Below are positions 42,086 through 51,867 of a DNA stretch of 64,000 nucleotides, piece after piece (positions within the stretch are counted from its first letter, which is position 1; each line of letters starts with the position of its first letter). The notes below the pieces were generated by a model, which ran no database searches, was not told the origin of the DNA, and saw nothing but the letters and a program-made list of their open reading frames with translations. Source of the stretch: a bacterium. Its GTDB lineage: Bacteria > UBP15 > UBA6099. The translations under genes and the position numbers were made by a program. The stretch covers positions 35,003 to 99,002 of the forward strand of contig JAKQPS010000149.1 of assembly GCA_029564595.1 (NCBI GenBank), written 5' to 3'.

Positions 42086-45000
42086 TCCTCCGCCCCCCCG
42101 GTAACAACTTTTACTTCGGCAAGGAGATTTCCAAACTTGCCGTAATTCACCTTCACACCGTCATCGAGGTCTATGGCGATCCGCTTGTCGGCGTAGTGCC
42201 TGAGTTCATCGTCAAAGGCAGAAAGTTCAGCCTGTTTCTTTTTCATGGTTTCAAGCAGCTTTCTGAACTTTGTCTTTGCGGATGTAGATGATACTTTCTC
42301 GATTTCTTTTTCAAGGAAGCCTATTCGAGCATTTATCTTGCCTTGAAGAGGTGTCACATACTCGCTTCTCATACGGGATAGCGTTCCTTCGTTATATCTG
42401 TGAAGATACACAAGGCACTGAAACGCTTTCTGCTTACCGCTGCTGAACAGCCAGTATATCGGGCGTTTCCGATATGTGCTGAGATGATCCTTGAAAAAAC
42501 CAGTGCTGAAATATCTGCGGATTGTTTCCTCCGGTGTTTCATCCTGTTTTGGCGAGAGGCTGTCCGCCACAAATTTAAGATTTTCATCCAGCGTTTCGGG
42601 AGACCACGCCACTTTCAGGAACTCAATGAATCTGTTTGTGGCATCATCCGGGAACCAGTCCATGTCCATAACGGGCACGATACCGTCTTCATCGGCAGCG
42701 AAGGTTTTATATTTTGAAGCGTCGAAGTTTCTATTGCCGCTTTCTGCGTAAACCAGACCCGGCTGATCGAGGCAGTATCGCCCCATCATGCAGCCGACTG
42801 CATAAGAGATGAGTTCCTTGATAGTGTCAGTCAGCAGCAACGATTCCAACTCCTTTTCACTCCTATTGCCACCATAACGATAATGCGGATTGCAGGTCAG
42901 CGTGATCTCGGAGAACGGTGTCTCTGGCTTTATTTCGTTAAGCAAACCATAGGCTTCAATTAAAATACGGTTGTTTTCCGTTTCCAATCGTAACATCTCC
43001 AAGGCCGTCTCTTTCCGGTGCTTGTTTAGCAATTTATAGGTTTCCATCAGGGATGGTTTGTAATAATCAGGCTGAAATAGAGGGAAAATGCCAAAGCTAC
43101 AAGAAGTTTCATAAGAATTCCAATCAATCTCAGATATTAAAAGACATCTTTCAACATTGCTTACTACAAGTTGGTCAATTTTGTCTGGAATGTAAGGAAG
43201 TGCAAATACATCATTAACCGTTGTATTAAGTGTCGGATTTATTGCCTTCAAATAATAATATGCTATAGGTGAATTTAGGAATGCCAGTGCTTTTTCATCA
43301 CATTTGTATTTTGAATTAAAAATTGTAGGCGAACCAGAACTATAAAATACGCAATCTCGTTTTATTCTGAAACTTGAAATTGCCGATGTTATCAAAGACC
43401 ATGTAATTCCTTCCCTATTCCAGAATTTAGGATTACATAATCCTCCGTTTGAATCATAAAAAGCACGGGCTGAATCAGACCAGTCAACAACATTTGTCTC
43501 ATTTCCATAATACTTCCGAAAATCCCCTCCATTTGCGTATAAAGCCCATCTGTTATTACCAGATTGAATTTCCCAGAAAAAACGAAGGTATTTTTCATTG
43601 CCATGTGTTTTATTTCTGCCCCCAGAGAAAAACCGATCCCCAATTATAGTCTGTTTGAACAAATCAGTTCCTTTTACCCAATATGCAATAGGGCTACCGG
43701 GGATTTTGGGAAAATCCTCTGGAGTCGCCTCATAAAACCATCCACAAGCTCTATTCCTTATTGCATCCAAAGTCTTCGGAGCTTGGTTGTCTGCCCCTTT
43801 GAAATCAGAGAGCCTAATAAAGCAAGATTTGTGACGATCTACTTTTTCATTCGCTATCGTGAAAGTACATATTGGAACTGTCGCTCCTTCAAAACCGGAA
43901 TATTCTAACTGGATCAAGCTGGTGATTGTTGCATCTTTAATCAGCTTGTTTCTAAGATTCTCGTAAGAGGCTATGAACATCCATACAAATGGAGACATGA
44001 ATCCAAGATTGCCAGTATATTTTGCAAATATCGTGTTTCTCACAATAAAGGATGAAAACAAATCTTTCTCGAATCCGTCGTAATTGTCTTTCAAAAAATC
44101 TTTCAGCGCTGGATTGAGGTATTTGTTTCCCATATATGGCGGATTTGCAACAACATTGCAGTATTTACCTGATAGAATCGCAGACTGTCTCACAAAAGGC
44201 ATCAGAGTATCAGCAGCCTTGTCAGCAAACAAATCACCGCTGCCACATATTGCTACTGCTGTTTTTTCAAGTAAAGGTAAGACACCCGATACATCATCAG
44301 GAATCTTTATAAGGGAACCGAAAGTCTTTCCATTTTCAAAAAGCTCAAATAGTTTATATATCTTGTCTCTTGACACTGACGGCTTGTGTTCTTCGGCAAG
44401 CGTCTGCTGCCGCTCAGTTTCCGGGAATAACTCGTTGTTGTCCACAAGCCTCTGTCGTCTTGGTTTCAGCAGCACATCGGCAATTTCTTTGGCATCAATG
44501 CCGTCGCTGCTCTGTATCGAAAGCACATTCAGCCTGACCGGATCGCCGCCGTTCAGAACACTTCTGTCATCCGCTCTCGCTTTCATCATCAGGGCGAACC
44601 CGGCAAGCTGCGCCGCCCGATCATCTATGTCCAGTCCGAAAAGGTTCTTCTCCAGTATCAGCTTCGGTATGTCCCGCAGTCTGTATCCACGTTCAAGATA
44701 GATTTCCTTCAACAGGTCATAAGCTTCCACAAGGATGTGTCCCGAACCGCAAGCCGGATCGAGTACGGTAATCTCTTCTGGGTGAAGTTCTTTCGGCGTT
44801 ATCACCGCAAGCTGTTTCTTTGCCTCGTCCGTCTGTTCCGCTTGCTCGATGTAATACTCCATCTTAGCCTTGAGAGGCGAGTGCGGGTATGTCATCAGCC
44901 ACTGCCGCCCGATGGTATTCTGAACCAGATATTTTACAATCCACTTGGGCGTAAATAACTGAGTCGCAGCCGGGATGTCCTCACTCTTTACAACTTTGCC

Positions 45001-45669
45001 GATAACTTCATCTTTTTTCTCCGAGATGTAGAACTGGTAAATCCAGCCGATGATCTCGACTTCCCGCCATTCGGATTCGTCTATGTCCGACACCAGTTTC
45101 CGAATCAGAGAATCCGTGTGCAGGAGATTTCCCGGCATCAGAAGTTCGGTTTCATCGTCAATCCGCTCGAACAGAAACGGCATCGCATGATTGAGAGCGT
45201 TGCACTGCGCCACGAGCAACATCCTGTAAAGTTCCTCATCCTTGCCGCCGTGCAGCTTCAGATCAATAGCAACATCCTTTTTCAGCCCAGGCAGTTCGAC
45301 ATCAGCAGCCTTTTCCAAAATCTCCGGTATCAGCCCACCGTCCGGATGACTTAAAACCCTGAACCCGTGATTCAGATATCCGTGAATCTCCATATATCGA
45401 AGAGCCACAAACCTGTTGAACCATGTATATGCTGCGGCTTCCATGACCTGCTCGAATCCGTTCCGTTTTGTGCGCTCCTCCAGCTTCCGCCGCTGCTCTT
45501 TAATCTTCGCCGGGAACTCCTTTCCGCCGATGAATGCAATCTCGCCCCGAACCTCCACAGGCTCAATCCTGTCTTTTGACAACCCGTAAAACCCGGCTCT
45601 CTCCGTTACCGCCTGTATGAACTCCCGTCGTGCCTTGGGAGCGTATGCTTTCAGTTGAGCAGTGTTCAT
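42082..45669 (-). CDS. pglX: BREX-1 adenine-specific DNA methyltransferase PglX
   Basis: A 1195-residue protein. SAM-binding motif I (VLDPACGSGHILVEAYDLL) is at about residue 305 and the catalytic NPPY motif (VVANPPYMGNKY) at about 510, typical of N6-adenine methylases. An N-terminal helical region and a long C-terminal target-recognition part complete the BREX-1 length. It marks host DNA at a short asymmetric site so that BREX does not act on it. The start follows the brxC stop directly (TAAATG). Confidence 0.94.
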   Translation of the reverse strand: MNTAQLKAYAPKARREFIQAVTERAGFYGLSKDRIEPVEVRGEIAFIGGKEFPAKIKEQRRKLEERTKRNGFEQVMEAAAYTWFNRFVALRYMEIHGYLNHGFRVLSHPDGGLIPEILEKAADVELPGLKKDVAIDLKLHGGKDEELYRMLLVAQCNALNHAMPFLFERIDDETELLMPGNLLHTDSLIRKLVSDIDESEWREVEIIGWIYQFYISEKKDEVIGKVVKSEDIPAATQLFTPKWIVKYLVQNTIGRQWLMTYPHSPLKAKMEYYIEQAEQTDEAKKQLAVITPKELHPEEITVLDPACGSGHILVEAYDLLKEIYLERGYRLRDIPKLILEKNLFGLDIDDRAAQLAGFALMMKARADDRSVLNGGDPVRLNVLSIQSSDGIDAKEIADVLLKPRRQRLVDNNELFPETERQQTLAEEHKPSVSRDKIYKLFELFENGKTFGSLIKIPDDVSGVLPLLEKTAVAICGSGDLFADKAADTLMPFVRQSAILSGKYCNVVANPPYMGNKYLNPALKDFLKDNYDGFEKDLFSSFIVRNTIFAKYTGNLGFMSPFVWMFIASYENLRNKLIKDATITSLIQLEYSGFEGATVPICTFTIANEKVDRHKSCFIRLSDFKGADNQAPKTLDAIRNRACGWFYEATPEDFPKIPGSPIAYWVKGTDLFKQTIIGDRFFSGGRNKTHGNEKYLRFFWEIQSGNNRWALYANGGDFRKYYGNETNVVDWSDSARAFYDSNGGLCNPKFWNREGITWSLITSAISSFRIKRDCVFYSSGSPTIFNSKYKCDEKALAFLNSPIAYYYLKAINPTLNTTVNDVFALPYIPDKIDQLVVSNVERCLLISEIDWNSYETSCSFGIFPLFQPDYYKPSLMETYKLLNKHRKETALEMLRLETENNRILIEAYGLLNEIKPETPFSEITLTCNPHYRYGGNRSEKELESLLLTDTIKELISYAVGCMMGRYCLDQPGLVYAESGNRNFDASKYKTFAADEDGIVPVMDMDWFPDDATNRFIEFLKVAWSPETLDENLKFVADSLSPKQDETPEETIRRYFSTGFFKDHLSTYRKRPIYWLFSSGKQKAFQCLVYLHRYNEGTLSRMRSEYVTPLQGKINARIGFLEKEIEKVSSTSAKTKFRKLLETMKKKQAELSAFDDELRHYADKRIAIDLDDGVKVNYGKFGNLLAEVKVVTGGAEE

Positions 45670-48600
45670 TTATTTCAGCCTCACACGGGTATTCTCTTTT
45701 AATGCCGCCATCAGTGTCGCTTTCAGGTCACTCACATAATCTTCGACATCCTGCTCGGTCTCAAGGAAAGCCTTCTTTGAAATCGCAGACGGTTTAATTT
45801 CCTTAACGGCTTTTACAGGTTTGTCATCCTTTTTAAGGGAAGCCACAACCTCATCCAAAGCCGACTCGATTCTCTGCGCTGCTTTATCTTTCATATAGCC
45901 GATGTTTGGTATGCCGGATTCGGTATCAACCTTTTCAAGAATATCCAACACAGGTTTGAGCGCCTTGTCCACAACTGCGGTATCCGCACCCATCTTCTTG
46001 AATTCATTTTTAGCCCTGTCAACTGACTGCCGGATCACTTCAGCGGCCTTGGCTTTTTCATCCGCCACCAGGGATTCATTCGCCGTCCTGATTTTCTGAA
46101 TCAGCGCATCCACATCTTTTAGAAGGGCATAAGGACTTGCCGCCTGTCTGATGTTGTTAAGCTGTGATAGTGCGCTTCTAACATCCCCGTTATCCTCAAG
46201 AATGGATTTGTTAGGCTTGAATTCATCGAGCGCTTCAAGCAGCCGCTCCCAGACAGGTCTCTGGTTCTTGAAGAATTCCGCAATGTTCGCAACATCCTCC
46301 GCAGCGTCCAGCAGTGCGTTCTTCTGCGCCACAAATTCCTTGATAAACTCGAATGTATCTTTTTTTGCGAGAACCTTCTGGATTACCGACAGAGAATCGT
46401 TAATCTCTTTTTTGCCCGGATAATTCCCTGTGTCAGCCAGAGGCTTACATCCGAGGAGTTCCTGCTGCCATGTCTTCAGGCTTCCGAATAGATATTCAAA
46501 AAGCGGGTCTTCCGCCTCCGGACCCAACTGCCCGAACAATTCTTTTCCAAGTTGACTTGCTGCCGTGAGGTCTGCTTTCTCCGCTTTCTTTTTCTTCAAT
46601 ATGGTTATCTGTTTCCATTGTCCTGTCTTCGTAAGCGGCCCTACGGCATCAGCGGGCTCGAGTGCGGAGCCGTCCATCAGTAGCGTTATTTCCCCGGCCC
46701 GGAAAAGCTTTGCAATGATGATGGCTGTTTCATATTCAGGCCAGCCACAGGGCGCTTTTGACAGCTTGGTCGTGATTTCGCCAAGCGTGATCTTGGCGTT
46801 CTTGATCGTCATCAGGTTTATCTGATCACGAATCTCGGAAATCGCTTTCGGATTCACAGCCGGAGTCGGCCCGGCAATGTCTATGCTCAGTTGTGTAACG
46901 TCGTTGGATGTGAGAATTGCTTTTATCTCAGCAACCGGGTCTTTGTGTTGCTTCTCGATGTAATCCAGTTTGTTGTAGATGTTCTGAATTAGATAATCGA
47001 GTCCCTGCTGGAGAACGGCGGCAGGTGTCGAAGCCTTCAATTGCAGTGAGTTACCCTTGGCGTAATACTCGGCTCCGCTGATGAGCTTGTTTAGCATTTC
47101 GATGATTCTGGTTTTTCGTTCCCTGTTTTCATCCTGTCTGCTTCTTAGAATGCTCTTGATGGATTCAGTCGCATCGCCGCTCTTTTTACGGATGTATTTG
47201 TCCGTCTGGATAAACGTCCTCAGTTCCCGCTCAAGGTCGGCATCATCCCAGAGCTTTATTACAAGCCGCCCCTGATCCTCCATGCTCCTCATTACGCATT
47301 TCGCTTCGTTATACATCGGATAATCTTCGGAGACCGGGGTTATAACCTCGATGCTTATATCGTTGTCCAGCTTTCCTTTGTAGGGTTGTCCGTCGCACAG
47401 GCGACTGTAAGTGTAAGGATTGTTGTTCGCCGAGTATCTGTGCTTGCCATCGGCCTTAAAAACCTCTTCAAAAAGAATTTCATTCAGTTCTTTTGTCTCC
47501 TCACTGTTCGAGACATCTTCGCCCTTTATTTCCCGGCTAACATCCCGCTCTTCGTTTGTGAGAAAGAAGAAATTGTCGCCGCTACGGTTTATCAGCGTTT
47601 CTTTTTCAAGCCGCTGTAGGCTTTCCTGTATCTTGCGTTTCAGTTCAAGCCTGTCGGCATCCACTTTATCAATTAAAAGCGTAACGAGGTTGTCCACGTT
47701 TGGTTTTGTAAGATCGACATATCGAATCAGGAACAGCGTCTGGAGCATCTGAATATCAAACGGCTTTTCGAGGCTCGGATTGTCCGCCGCCTGATCAATG
47801 ACGCTCTTCACAACGCCTTCCAGGAAGCTTTCGATGGAAGGGTAGAACTGATACAGCGGAACCAGAACGCCAGTGTCCTGATCTGAAATGGACTTTGCGG
47901 CCGTCTGGAAGGCATCCAGCATGGAGCGTTCACCACGGGCGAGATGAAGCCCGGTAACTCCCACTTTCCTTATCTGCTCGAATATCTTCTGGAGAAGCTG
48001 GAATTGATACGGCGCAAACGGATATATGGCGGCGAAATCTTCGGTGCTCTTGAAGTTTCTCAGCGTCGGCCCGTCAGACGTGAAGCTCAACTGGTTTTTA
48101 ATGATGTCGCCTTTGGTCTCGTACAGGGTAGCCAACTCCGTCTTGGCAACTTCCGTTTTTTCAAGCAGACGGGCCTGTATGACTTCATCGGTGTTGGAAC
48201 TCGAAAGAGATAACCGGGTAACAAAACGCCCCTGAATCTTGGAGAAGTCGTTGGCTTCCGTTGACCTGAGTTCTCCGATAATCCGGTCAATGTCTTCCTG
48301 TGATGTAACGATAACCCACGCTTTGCCCTTACAGACACTGCCCAAGTTCTCTGTGATCGTCTGGAGACTGAGCATCAGGTGTCCATCCTTGCCGATGAAC
48401 TGCCCGACTTCATCCACGAGAAACACAATGCGGTGATCCCGCCCGGCCTTATCAAGGTAATCCTTTACGCTCTTGGCGAAGCCTTCCACAGTCAGGCTGA
48501 ATTTGGATTCAGCATCTTCAAACCATTTCTTCGCCGACTCCTCGCTCATTCCGAGAGCCTGAGACAGGGCAGCAATCAATTCATCCTGCCTGAACAGATA

Positions 48601-49221
48601 GGCATCCCGTTCTTCCTTCCACTCGGAACCGGATATATCCTTGAAAGCCTCGTGGAATTTTTTCAGCTTTCCTTTCTTGCTGAGATACCTTTCCATTTCA
48701 GCGATGTGAGGATCACTGCTGAAACCCTGCATCTGGTTGAACACTTTCATAAAGACTGCAAGTATGGATTGACGACCATCCCGTGCATCTGCTTTACTGT
48801 CTATGTTGAACAATATGACATCGGTGTTTGTGTCAGCGGCTCTCTTCATGTCTGAGTACAGCATGGCATCCGGGACTCGTTCTTCCATGAAAGAAACGGC
48901 ATTCCGAGATTCGCCAGTGGCGGGGTTGCTGACCGAGAGATTGCTTAAAACATAAGAGAGGATTTTTATGAAATGGGATTTACCGGAGCCGAAAAAGCCG
49001 GATACCCAGACACCTGTCTTACCGCTGACGTTGGGGTCTCCGGCTCTGTCAATGGATTCCAGATATGCGGTAAAAAACTTATGCAGATATTGATTGAGTT
49101 CACGGGTGACGACATACTCGCTGAGTTCCTGATAGATTATTTCTTCGTCACGCTGGTCAGCCTTAACCACGCCGTTTATCGGCCTGAATATATCCTTTGC
49201 GAACAGGTTCTTGATTTTCAT
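45670..49221 (-). CDS. brxC: BREX ATPase BrxC
   Basis: An 1183-residue P-loop protein. Walker A is GFFGSGKSHFIKIL near residues 75-88; HRIVFLVDEVGQFIG near residue 270 fits Walker B. The long C-terminal part is charged and coiled, as usual for BrxC/PglY. It is the largest ATPase of BREX and probably the engine that couples DNA sensing to restriction; this is inferred from the family. The gene follows brxB by 34 bases in the same operon. Confidence 0.93.
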   Translation of the reverse strand: MKIKNLFAKDIFRPINGVVKADQRDEEIIYQELSEYVVTRELNQYLHKFFTAYLESIDRAGDPNVSGKTGVWVSGFFGSGKSHFIKILSYVLSNLSVSNPATGESRNAVSFMEERVPDAMLYSDMKRAADTNTDVILFNIDSKADARDGRQSILAVFMKVFNQMQGFSSDPHIAEMERYLSKKGKLKKFHEAFKDISGSEWKEERDAYLFRQDELIAALSQALGMSEESAKKWFEDAESKFSLTVEGFAKSVKDYLDKAGRDHRIVFLVDEVGQFIGKDGHLMLSLQTITENLGSVCKGKAWVIVTSQEDIDRIIGELRSTEANDFSKIQGRFVTRLSLSSSNTDEVIQARLLEKTEVAKTELATLYETKGDIIKNQLSFTSDGPTLRNFKSTEDFAAIYPFAPYQFQLLQKIFEQIRKVGVTGLHLARGERSMLDAFQTAAKSISDQDTGVLVPLYQFYPSIESFLEGVVKSVIDQAADNPSLEKPFDIQMLQTLFLIRYVDLTKPNVDNLVTLLIDKVDADRLELKRKIQESLQRLEKETLINRSGDNFFFLTNEERDVSREIKGEDVSNSEETKELNEILFEEVFKADGKHRYSANNNPYTYSRLCDGQPYKGKLDNDISIEVITPVSEDYPMYNEAKCVMRSMEDQGRLVIKLWDDADLERELRTFIQTDKYIRKKSGDATESIKSILRSRQDENRERKTRIIEMLNKLISGAEYYAKGNSLQLKASTPAAVLQQGLDYLIQNIYNKLDYIEKQHKDPVAEIKAILTSNDVTQLSIDIAGPTPAVNPKAISEIRDQINLMTIKNAKITLGEITTKLSKAPCGWPEYETAIIIAKLFRAGEITLLMDGSALEPADAVGPLTKTGQWKQITILKKKKAEKADLTAASQLGKELFGQLGPEAEDPLFEYLFGSLKTWQQELLGCKPLADTGNYPGKKEINDSLSVIQKVLAKKDTFEFIKEFVAQKNALLDAAEDVANIAEFFKNQRPVWERLLEALDEFKPNKSILEDNGDVRSALSQLNNIRQAASPYALLKDVDALIQKIRTANESLVADEKAKAAEVIRQSVDRAKNEFKKMGADTAVVDKALKPVLDILEKVDTESGIPNIGYMKDKAAQRIESALDEVVASLKKDDKPVKAVKEIKPSAISKKAFLETEQDVEDYVSDLKATLMAALKENTRVRLK

Positions 49222-49255
49222 CTTGGCTTCCTCGATCCTCTGATTGTGTCTGTCG

Positions 49256-49828
49256 TCAGTCCACGAGCCTGAACGCCCGGTAGTAATTGCTTTTGATTTT
49301 TCCGAACAGTTTTAGCTCCTGCCCGTCGTAAGTGCCCGGATAGAAAAGCACCAGCGGCACATTCTGGAAGTATGTGTGAAGGTTATTCAGCAGGGTATGG
49401 CTGCGGAGCATCGGGTAGCAGCTTCCAACGCCATACACTAAGATCAGGTCGTGCTTGTCCGGCTCCGCTTCCTTAACAAACACTTCGGCGACCTTGGTTT
49501 CATTCAACGGCCCCTTCAAAGCCTTCATCAGGGCTTCATCGCCTTTTTCTCTCTGTATTGCGAATGATTTGTCCAGAAGATTACGCTCTTTCAGATACTG
49601 GATAAGCAATTCAAAAAGGTTGATTGTTTTTATCCGAATGTCAGGATGCTTCTTTGACACCTGTTTTGCTATGTGGTGTACGTTCTCCCGAATCTCAAGT
49701 TCACAATCAGGCGGGTAGTCAAAGATGTAGAAAGCAATTTCATTGCCCAAACCCGTGCTTTCAAGAAACTCTTTTGACTGGACTCTCTGAATTGCTTTGT
49801 TCAAGCGGTTCTTCAGGTCTTCATTCAT
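49256..49828 (-). CDS. brxB: BREX protein BrxB (DUF1788)
   Basis: A 190-residue protein of the BrxB family: GLGNEIAFYIFDYPPDCELE, then LLDKSFAIQREKGDEALMKA, LILVYGVGSCYPMLRSHTLL and VPLVLFYPGTYDGQELKLFG. That last phrase is the recognisable core of DUF1788. The biochemical role is unknown, but the gene is a core part of type 1 BREX. It overlaps the brxA stop (ATGA). Confidence 0.92.
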   Translation of the reverse strand: MNEDLKNRLNKAIQRVQSKEFLESTGLGNEIAFYIFDYPPDCELEIRENVHHIAKQVSKKHPDIRIKTINLFELLIQYLKERNLLDKSFAIQREKGDEALMKALKGPLNETKVAEVFVKEAEPDKHDLILVYGVGSCYPMLRSHTLLNNLHTYFQNVPLVLFYPGTYDGQELKLFGKIKSNYYRAFRLVD

Positions 49829-50427
49829 TCAAATATCCCCATACACCGGATCAGGTAGTATTCGCTGTGAGATTTCAGATAACTCTGTATCTCAGGCAGT
49901 ATTCTAACAGGTATCAGCTTCATTGACTTAGTGCTGTCCATATATTTCGCTTCGGCGAGAATTCGGAACACCACTTGCCGTACCTTCTTCTTGGTCGTTT
50001 CAGCCCACGATGTGATCTCCGGTGCTCTCTGCTCACAGGTTTCAAAGAACTTGTCCCAGTCCCGAAGCGACAGTTGGCTTTCAAAAACCTGAACCTTTGT
50101 GCTTTTTACTTCTAAAAGAAAGTCGCCGAGCAGACGGCTCTGTTTTACCGTCGCCGCCATCAGAGCCTGTACGCAAGAATCATAACTTCCATCTGTGACA
50201 ATTTCCCACAGTTCGGGCTGCATAAGCTCCAGACGGTTTCGGATCAACCGTGTCTGCCTCTTAGCGGAGGCCGGGCTGCGCTTCATCAGCACGTTGTCGC
50301 CCCGGATGGCTTGTTTCCAGTCCTCCTCAGTGGCGTTGGCAAGCAGGAGCTTCGCCACCTCCCGGCTTTCCGATATGAGCAGGGAGCCAGCGGCTATGTC
50401 GGCTGCATAAATTTCCGAAACACGCAT
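49825..50427 (-). CDS. brxA: BREX protein BrxA (DUF1819)
   Basis: A 200-residue protein. The ATG at 50427 is chosen because AGAAGGTCTGAGAAA lies before it and the family begins there. The sequence IYAADIAAGSLLISESREVA, RSPASAKRQTRLIRNRLELM and LLGDFLLEVKSTKVQVFESQ matches DUF1819/BrxA, a small helical DNA-binding protein. It is the first gene of the BREX operon, transcribed leftward from a promoter near 50495. No BrxR-type WYL regulator gene is seen next to it. Confidence 0.92.
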   Translation of the reverse strand: MRVSEIYAADIAAGSLLISESREVAKLLLANATEEDWKQAIRGDNVLMKRSPASAKRQTRLIRNRLELMQPELWEIVTDGSYDSCVQALMAATVKQSRLLGDFLLEVKSTKVQVFESQLSLRDWDKFFETCEQRAPEITSWAETTKKKVRQVVFRILAEAKYMDSTKSMKLIPVRILPEIQSYLKSHSEYYLIRCMGIFE

Positions 50428-50491
50428 TTTCTCAGACCTTCTGATCGCAAGACCTCCCGGAGGCCACAATCCTCAGTGGAGAGCATGGAGT

Positions 50492-50497
50492 ATTATA
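50492..50497 (-). promoter_or_regulatory. -10 element of the BREX promoter
   Basis: On the minus strand a perfect TATAAT lies 65 bases before the brxA start; the -35 region (TTATTT at 17-base distance) is weak. About 100 bases further upstream TGTGAC (50599-50604) and GTCACA (50618-50623) form an inverted repeat that may serve as an operator. Confidence 0.5.
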
Positions 50498-50666
50498 TCC
50501 CACTTTTGTCTCCAAAATAAAGCTTTGGGAGCACAGAAAAGCCGCTTTCTGGCTGTCATTTTATAAAATATCGGGTTTGAGTGTCATGTGTCTATTTATG
50601 TGACGGATGCTCCCTTTGTCACATCCTGCTGGTAAAATGTAAACAGAAGGTGTAAACGGAAACCGC

Positions 50667-50873
50667 ATGTTTGATGATCATGGCTTCGATTTCGATGATT
50701 TTCTGCTGCTCGGTGGAATCTACTACCTCGCCGATGTCATGGAGAAGGAGGAACGTAAACTTGCCGCCGAAAATCCTGAGCAAGCGGAGAACGAAGCGAA
50801 AGCAACTTTATTGGGCTGTGTCATAACGATTTGCATTCTTATCGGAATCATCGTTGTTGCCATACTTCTATAG
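50667..50873 (+). CDS. Small single-span membrane protein
   Basis: A 68-residue protein transcribed away from BREX. The N-terminus is acidic (MFDDHGFDFDDFLLLGG), the middle is helical and charged, and residues about 48-68 form one membrane span ending at the stop (LLGCVITICILIGIIVVAIL). It could be a C-tail-anchored protein. Both neighbours are defence-type genes, so an effector role is possible but not supported by a motif. Confidence 0.45.
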   Translation: MFDDHGFDFDDFLLLGGIYYLADVMEKEERKLAAENPEQAENEAKATLLGCVITICILIGIIVVAILL

Positions 50874-50959
50874 ATTTAACCTGCGTTTCATAGGGGATTT
50901 TTATAAAAACAAGCGCGTAAAATACGACTCATTATATGATGTGTGCGAGCACAAAAATA

Positions 50960-51832
50960 TCAAACAGCGTCCTCGACATAATCTTCAATACTGTATTTTT
51001 CGTATCTTTCTTTCTTTAAAATGCTTTCTAATTTTTCAACTAAAGAAATAAATTCCGTGCGTTCTGGTTTTGCTAACGACTCGGAGATCCTATATAACGC
51101 GACAGGGGTTTCTATCCCCTTCATTTTTCTATTGTGTGTGAATTGAATGCAAAGGATGTAGTTGTAGATATTCATCTGGTTCTGATACTTGTATCTAAGA
51201 TGAGATGACGGCTTTGACTCCTTTATAAGTGAATTATAATCAACTGCTTTTCCATTTTTATCAACGCAAAGGTTAGTGCATAGAAACTGATTCGTATTCT
51301 GAGTGACAATCATTCTCGAACTATCCATGTCTTTTGTAGAGGATTCGACTCGAGCAGCAGAATTTATAACATCACCTATAAAACTCCATCCAAAACCGGA
51401 TAAATGGGCATAATGTTTTTCAACAAAACGAATCTTATCTGCTGTTCCTGAATCTATACCGATTCCAAAATCAAGTACCTCCGGCTTTTTGCCTTTGAAC
51501 CTCTTTCGTATTTCCTTAAGTTCTGTATTATCATTATTGAAAATATTTCTCATGCTATTGTGAATCAACAGCCCTGAAAGAAATGCTTCAATGTAGTGTC
51601 TATCCGAAAAAAACACGGCAACAAACCCATCGCCAGTTGAATTTACATATACTTTTTTGCCCTTATGCTTTGCTACCCTGTTAATAATCTTAAAACATTC
51701 ATAGAAAGCCTTACTGATGTATTTCAAAAATAGCTTTTTAACTTCGGGTTCAGATTCGGGTTCAGAGCACGCTTTTAGATTCGGAGTAAAGTTCCTTATG
51801 TCAAGTAGTAACGCAGTGCAGGGTTTGCTCAT
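50960..51832 (-). CDS. Class III nucleotide cyclase-like protein
   Basis: A 290-residue protein with the catalytic core of class III adenylate/guanylate cyclases: TALLLDIRNFTPNL (metal-binding Asp near residue 11), NSTGDGFVAVFFSD (second Asp near 68), DFGIGIDSG and FGWSFIGDVINSAARVESS. The core covers about residues 1-190; a variable C-terminus follows. No receptor or membrane domain is present. Soluble stand-alone cyclases of this type make cCMP/cUMP in Pycsar defence, but no CNB- or TM-type Pycsar effector is adjacent, so this is only a possibility. It lies 35 bases after the MerR-like gene. Confidence 0.72.
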   Translation of the reverse strand: MSKPCTALLLDIRNFTPNLKACSEPESEPEVKKLFLKYISKAFYECFKIINRVAKHKGKKVYVNSTGDGFVAVFFSDRHYIEAFLSGLLIHNSMRNIFNNDNTELKEIRKRFKGKKPEVLDFGIGIDSGTADKIRFVEKHYAHLSGFGWSFIGDVINSAARVESSTKDMDSSRMIVTQNTNQFLCTNLCVDKNGKAVDYNSLIKESKPSSHLRYKYQNQMNIYNYILCIQFTHNRKMKGIETPVALYRISESLAKPERTEFISLVEKLESILKKERYEKYSIEDYVEDAV

Positions 51833-51867
51833 ATGTATAAAGCGAAAAGAGACTTAAGAGGTGCATT

